DNA from: Singulisphaera sp.
Lineage (GTDB): Bacteria; Planctomycetota; Planctomycetia; Isosphaerales; Isosphaeraceae
Assembly (NCBI GenBank): GCA_027451445.1
Contig: DAIDJG010000125.1
Span: 1-47,581 of the forward strand
Length of the DNA stretch: 47,581 bases
Reading direction: 5' to 3'
A program made the translations under genes and the position numbers. Under the pieces are notes generated by a model. It made no database searches. It saw nothing but the letters and a program-made list of their open reading frames with translations, and was not told the DNA's origin. Below are positions 44,460 through 47,581 of the stretch, piece by piece (the stretch's first letter is position 1; the number at the start of each line of letters is the position of its first letter).

Positions 44460-44727
44460 CGGTCGTAGATCCTGAAAAACGCGTTGAATGTGCGGGAGAG
44501 GTCCCGCCGGATATCCCGGCGCAGCGATTCCGATCCAAGCAGCAACGCAACGGTCATCGCGGCCAGACGTGGATGAGCTTGATTGGTGAGAACAAAGCGC
44601 GAAACAAGAACACAGAAACGTAATCTAACGGCAAATCCTTGTCCAACAAATTCCGCAGGGTTGTTTTGCGCCTGCTATATTAGAAGTTACGCCGTTGACG
44701 TTTTGCTGGGCCTCACATAGAAATCCT

Positions 44728-44753
44728 CGTTCCCACGCTCCTGCGCGGGAACG
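44728..44753. repeat. Palindrome of the CGTTCCCACGC...GCGGGAACG type
   Basis: CGTTCCCACGC (44728-44738) pairs with GCGCGGGAACG (44743-44753), with one mismatch and a 4-base loop. The motif is reminiscent of a widely dispersed bacterial intergenic palindrome. Only one copy is in this window. Confidence 0.55.
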
Positions 44754-44799
44754 ACGGCACGCTGTTCGCGGCGGCGTGGTGATTCCAACTGCGTAACTC

Positions 44800-45027
44800 C
44801 TAGAGCGGTTTACAGTCGCATTGCGCACGGCCGCGACCGACCAGAAGGGCGACGGTGGGGCGGTCGTGCCACAGGCTCGCGTGGGCTTAGCCCCGGCATC
44901 TACTTCAGCTCCTACACTAACTCGAAGCCTGATCGATAAATAATTATATAATGCCCTCTTTCGCGATTCGGGTTAGTATTGGGATTCTTCGCCAGGATGT
45001 GCGTAACGCGGTCGTAAACCGCTCTAG
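44800..45027. repeat. 228-bp MITE-like element with 29-bp inverted ends
   Basis: CTAGAGCGGTTTACAGTCGC+ (44800-44828) is an imperfect reverse complement of 44999-45027, which ends GTAAACCGCTCTAG. The outer 14 bases are perfect. The interior has no ORF. It fits a non-autonomous mobile element. Confidence 0.75.
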
Positions 45028-45112
45028 ACATTTTGAAAAGGCAAGGGATGGCCGCCGCGCCATCGACTCACGGTCTGCGGTCGCCCGGCAGGTGCCTGAA
45101 CCGGAGGTAGGA

Positions 45113-45171
45113 AATCCTGACCAGGCATGAAATCTGTGTGGCCGGCGCGGACCGTGCCCCTTGATGGTCTC
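45113..45171 (+). repeat. Direct repeat copy 2 (pair with 38903)
   Basis: Starts AATCCTGACCAGGCATG and matches 38903-38946 at 36 of 44 bases, with looser similarity beyond. The two copies lie on either side of the giant secreted-protein gene, ~6.2 kb apart. Confidence 0.7.
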
Positions 45172-45276
45172 ACAAATACACACTAATTAGTTTACATACT
45201 ATTCACAATTCATTGGAACATCGCATATCTGATGTGCGCCTAATGTTCGCCGATCAACAACAGCGGAGGGCAACTC

Positions 45277-46041
45277 ATGGCTGAGCTCAGCGAACCGCTT
45301 CGGGAGAACGAAACCGGTCCCTTCGGGGAACTCGCGAAAAGGCCGAATCCTGACTCGCTTGTCATCCTGGCCATTCCGCCGATCGAAGACCTGATTCGCG
45401 CGCTCCAACAACGTCTGGACCGGGAGCTCACACCCGGTGAGATCGAGGCCCAGCGCCGCAAGGCGCCTGCGATCGTCGCTAGCCGCGAAGCCGCGGAGAA
45501 GGTCTTAGCTCAGCGAAGCTCCAAAGCGCAGCCGAGCGATCCGGGGCGTGCCGCCTCTAGGCCCGGACGACTGCCTCCGACGGTGAAGTGTTCCTACGAT
45601 GAAATGCCCGCCGACGCCAAGGAGCGGACGGAGGCCGCCGTCGAATTGTTCGGGCAGCATGTCTTCTCTCTGAGGAACCAGCTCGTCGAACGGCTCCGTC
45701 GATTCGTCGAATCGGCCGACGATCGCGGCCAACTCGGAACCCTGCACCGGAAGGAGTACGACGCCGTCGCGGCGCTCGATGCAACAGCACAAGAAGCCGC
45801 CCTCGCCCTGGCGCGGAAGGCGATCGAGAGCTGTTTACAGGATATCCTCATGCTCTTCACGGGCACCGGCGACTCTCTATCATTGGGCGGACAGCACGCG
45901 ATCAATTATCGGCTGACCCTTCAGGTCAAGGAGATTATCACCAACACGGTCGTCGACGAGTTTGATATCAACCGGGAATGTGAGAAAGTCTTCTACACTT
46001 ATTATGCTCGATGGCTCAATCGGTATGGCCAACAGCGCTGA
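45277..46041 (+). CDS. Hypothetical protein, 254 residues
   Basis: ATG 45277 follows GGAGG at 8 bases, so the start is good. No signal peptide or TM segment. Two ordered parts are visible. Residues ~25-80 are charged and helical (IPPIEDLIRALQQRLDRELT, then PGEIEAQRRKAPAIVAS). Residues ~110-250 are helical with a conserved-looking centre (ALARKAIESCLQDILMLFTG, GGQHAINYRLTLQVKEI). A Ser/Pro/Ala/Arg-rich linker (~85-100) separates them. I do not recognise either part. It stands alone on the plus strand between repeat-rich spacers; an AT-rich tract follows. The amino-acid mix and ribosome-binding site support a real gene. Confidence 0.75.
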   Translation: MAELSEPLRENETGPFGELAKRPNPDSLVILAIPPIEDLIRALQQRLDRELTPGEIEAQRRKAPAIVASREAAEKVLAQRSSKAQPSDPGRAASRPGRLPPTVKCSYDEMPADAKERTEAAVELFGQHVFSLRNQLVERLRRFVESADDRGQLGTLHRKEYDAVAALDATAQEAALALARKAIESCLQDILMLFTGTGDSLSLGGQHAINYRLTLQVKEIITNTVVDEFDINRECEKVFYTYYARWLNRYGQQR

Positions 46042-46131
46042 CCCGGTGAAAACCCTCGCTCAGTGCCCGCCGGCCTTCGGGTACCGAAATTGATGCCAAT
46101 CCATTTTATATTAAACATATATCAATTTGTC

Positions 46132-46338
46132 TTAAGATTGGAAAACCGAACCGACGCCAATGCCGACTCGCACCGAAGCCAATAAGGCGTGCCGCGCCCA
46201 CTCGCTCCGCCAAGTGTTACGTTCCTTCGCAATCCCGATTTCGTGGACGAGTGGGCCATGGCGCTCGGCCACCAGCACGTCTGGGCTGCAAGGGCCGGTC
46301 TCCAGGTGGTGGTAGACGTAGAGCGACGCTGGAATCAA
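46132..46338 (-). CDS. Small hypothetical protein, coupled to the gene upstream
   Basis: 68 residues from TTG 46338. The Shine-Dalgarno AAGGAG overlaps the TAA stop of the upstream gene and lies six bases before the TTG, so translation of the two is probably coupled. The sequence (IPASLYVYHHLETGPCSPDV, then LVAERHGPLVHEIGIAKERN) has no TM segment or domain I recognise. I take it as real mainly because of the spacing and the ribosome-binding site. Confidence 0.5.
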   Translation of the reverse strand: MIPASLYVYHHLETGPCSPDVLVAERHGPLVHEIGIAKERNTWRSEWARHALLASVRVGIGVGSVFQS

Positions 46339-46348
46339 AGCTCACTCC

Positions 46349-47167
46349 TTATACGGGCGCGCGTCCACACAACTCTCGAAGCTGCGCCTTGATGGCTTCC
46401 ATGGCGTCGTCAGCCGGATCCGGCGGGAGCGCCGTGAAGTAGTCGTGTGCGATGCCCATTAGCTCCAGTTTCAGACGCGCGACTTTCGGCGGGTCGTCCA
46501 GGAAATCATCGCCAGCGAGATAATCGCCATCACTCCAGAGCATGCGCTGGCCCAGCCACTCGTCGACGATCCAGTTCCATTCGTCGAGATCAACGCACGT
46601 CTCGGCGGGCAGTTCCGGAGGCCAGTCTGGGTTACCGTCGTCGGATTCCTCGTCTGTGGCGGAGTTGTCAAGCCAAGCTGGTGCGTCTGAGGCGGAGCTG
46701 TCAACCCATGCCGGTACGTCTCGACGTTCCGACCCGGTGTCGGCTTCCAGGTGTGTTTGCGGTCCGGTCGTATCCTCCTCCGTTTCGAGATCGTCAATCG
46801 CCGCGCGCGCTGCGTCCAGAGCCAGTCGGCGCCAGTAGGTTGGGTCGTCGCCCGGTTCGTCCGCGTAATCGATCTCGAACTCGATCATGCCGTAAATGTG
46901 GCCGTAGACCGCTGCGACAGTCCCCTCGGTGTATGCGGTCAACTCCGGAGCCGGTTCGGCCTCGTCGCGAAGGGCCTTGCCGACGAGCGCAAGCAGGGCA
47001 AGTTTTTGGTTTGTCTCCAACCGATCAAACACGGTGATCCCGGTCTCTGGAGACGTGGGGTCGCTTTCGTCCATTGTCGCGAAATCCCAGAGCGACCCCA
47101 TCCCCTCCTTGAACAACTCCCACTCGGCACCGCGCAAGACGTGATACCCGCGACCTGTCCGCCACAT
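46349..47167 (-). CDS. Hypothetical acidic protein with internal repeat
   Basis: 272 residues from ATG 47167, with GGGGGAGG 8 bases upstream; the frame reaches 47329 but the extra residues look non-coding. The N-terminal ~130 residues form an ordered helical domain (LKEGMG-like start: GAEWELFKEGMGSLWDFAT, then FDRLETNQKLALLALVGKAL). A strongly acidic middle (~150-200) carries a short imperfect tandem repeat (DVPAWVDSSASD / APAWLDNSATDE). The C-terminal part is again ordered (WNWIVDEWLGQRMLWSDGDY, then LELMGIAHDYFTALPPDP). No signal peptide. Family not recognised. First gene of a two-gene operon. Confidence 0.75.
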   Translation of the reverse strand: MWRTGRGYHVLRGAEWELFKEGMGSLWDFATMDESDPTSPETGITVFDRLETNQKLALLALVGKALRDEAEPAPELTAYTEGTVAAVYGHIYGMIEFEIDYADEPGDDPTYWRRLALDAARAAIDDLETEEDTTGPQTHLEADTGSERRDVPAWVDSSASDAPAWLDNSATDEESDDGNPDWPPELPAETCVDLDEWNWIVDEWLGQRMLWSDGDYLAGDDFLDDPPKVARLKLELMGIAHDYFTALPPDPADDAMEAIKAQLRELCGRAPV

Positions 47168-47581
47168 GGGGCGCCTCCCCCGCGAGAAACTCCGATGAAG
47201 GGAATACAGTGAGGTTAGCCAAGGGGCGGGCGGAAGTCGATGACGCGGGATCGGCGTTGGATGAACCTGGCGGCGTTGGGGCGATCGGAGACTGGCGGGA
47301 TGGGGCGTGTTGTGGCAAATGTGCCACATGCACTCGGCCGTAGACCAAATCGGTGACGTCGCCGGCGTGGGATGGATATGATCGGGTGACGGACGATCCG
47401 CCCACTGTCAGCGAGTTTTGAGCTGAATGAAATGACTGGCCGCGCATCGAATTTGAAAAGTTTGGCGGGGACTGCACCGTTACGTGGCCGCTCTGATTCG
47501 CCGCACTCATACATTTGAGCTCAACCAGTTCCTTCAAGCACCCTGGATTTCGTGCCGGGTCAGTATTCGTTTGCTAGTGCC
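47168..47581. other. Intergenic stretch at the right edge
   Basis: About 414 bases upstream of the acidic-protein gene. Overlapping short ORFs on both strands show no ribosome-binding site or coding-like sequence. I see no feature I can support. Confidence 0.4.

Larger units (their letters stand above)
44460..45276. other. Repeat-rich divergent intergenic region
   Basis: About 817 bases between the giant gene and the 254-residue gene. It contains a palindrome (44728-44753), a 228-bp element with inverted ends (44800-45027), direct-repeat copy 2 (45113-45171) and an AT-rich tract (45165-45215). No gene is visible. Promoters for both flanking genes should lie here. Confidence 0.6.

Overview
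The window looks like chromosomal DNA from a planctomycete, most likely of the Isosphaerales/Gemmatales type. This rests on family recognition, not on a search. The supporting features are high GC with sharp AT-rich islands between genes, a Ser/Thr kinase fused to a long WD40 array, two WD40-caspase proteins, a giant secreted beta-helix protein with a LEPR-XLL-like N-terminus, many PilZ, FHA and cyclase signalling proteins, and multiheme cytochromes. There is one tRNA. I see no transposase gene and no CRISPR array. Non-coding palindromic and MITE-like repeats are frequent between genes.

Layout. 1-10.2 kb is a caspase island. It holds the 3' part of a formylglycine-generating-enzyme-like (FGE-sulfatase) gene, a secreted protein with a pseudo-caspase, a WD40 array and an apparently active caspase, a two-gene module with a HEPN-type protein, and a convergent paralogous WD40-caspase whose catalytic Cys is replaced by Val. 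10.2-13.5 kb is a GH51-like arabinofuranosidase with an SDR oxidoreductase upstream of it. 13.8-15.8 kb carries tRNA-Met(CAT) with its terminator, a diverged direct repeat, an ECF-like sigma factor and a small helical protein.

15.9-24.1 kb is a minus-strand redox cluster. In order of transcription it has a membrane cytochrome-b-like protein, a decaheme cytochrome c, a small protein whose frame is cut by an in-frame TGA, a 1142-residue protein joining cyclic-nucleotide-binding modules to a four-cluster ferredoxin, and a pentaheme cytochrome c. The last two are translationally coupled (TTG start inside the TGA stop). Next to it, 24.4-29.5 kb is a second-messenger block: an REC-REC-Hpt protein, an REC-GGDEF diguanylate cyclase, an FHA-GAF class III nucleotide cyclase, a PilZ protein and a small partner. 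The natural inference is that cAMP/cGMP from the cyclase is read by the cNMP-binding ferredoxin, while the PilZ protein reads c-di-GMP.

29.6-33.9 kb holds a two-TM channel-like protein with an RCK domain but no TVGYGD filter, and pyruvate phosphate dikinase with a clear terminator. 33.9-35.3 kb is a repeat-rich intergenic stretch with a 393-bp inverted-repeat element and a 24-bp near-perfect inverted repeat. 35.3-38.9 kb is the WD40 Ser/Thr kinase. 39.1-44.5 kb is the giant secreted protein, bracketed by two copies of a ~58-bp direct repeat. 44.5-47.6 kb holds more palindromic repeats, an unrecognised 254-residue protein and a two-gene minus-strand operon of unknown function.

The most interesting points are the cNMP-gated ferredoxin/multiheme cytochrome cluster, the active/inactive caspase pair around a HEPN module (with an EF-hand loop in the active one), the in-frame TGA gene with a hairpin just after the TGA, and several families of mobile-looking palindromic repeats.
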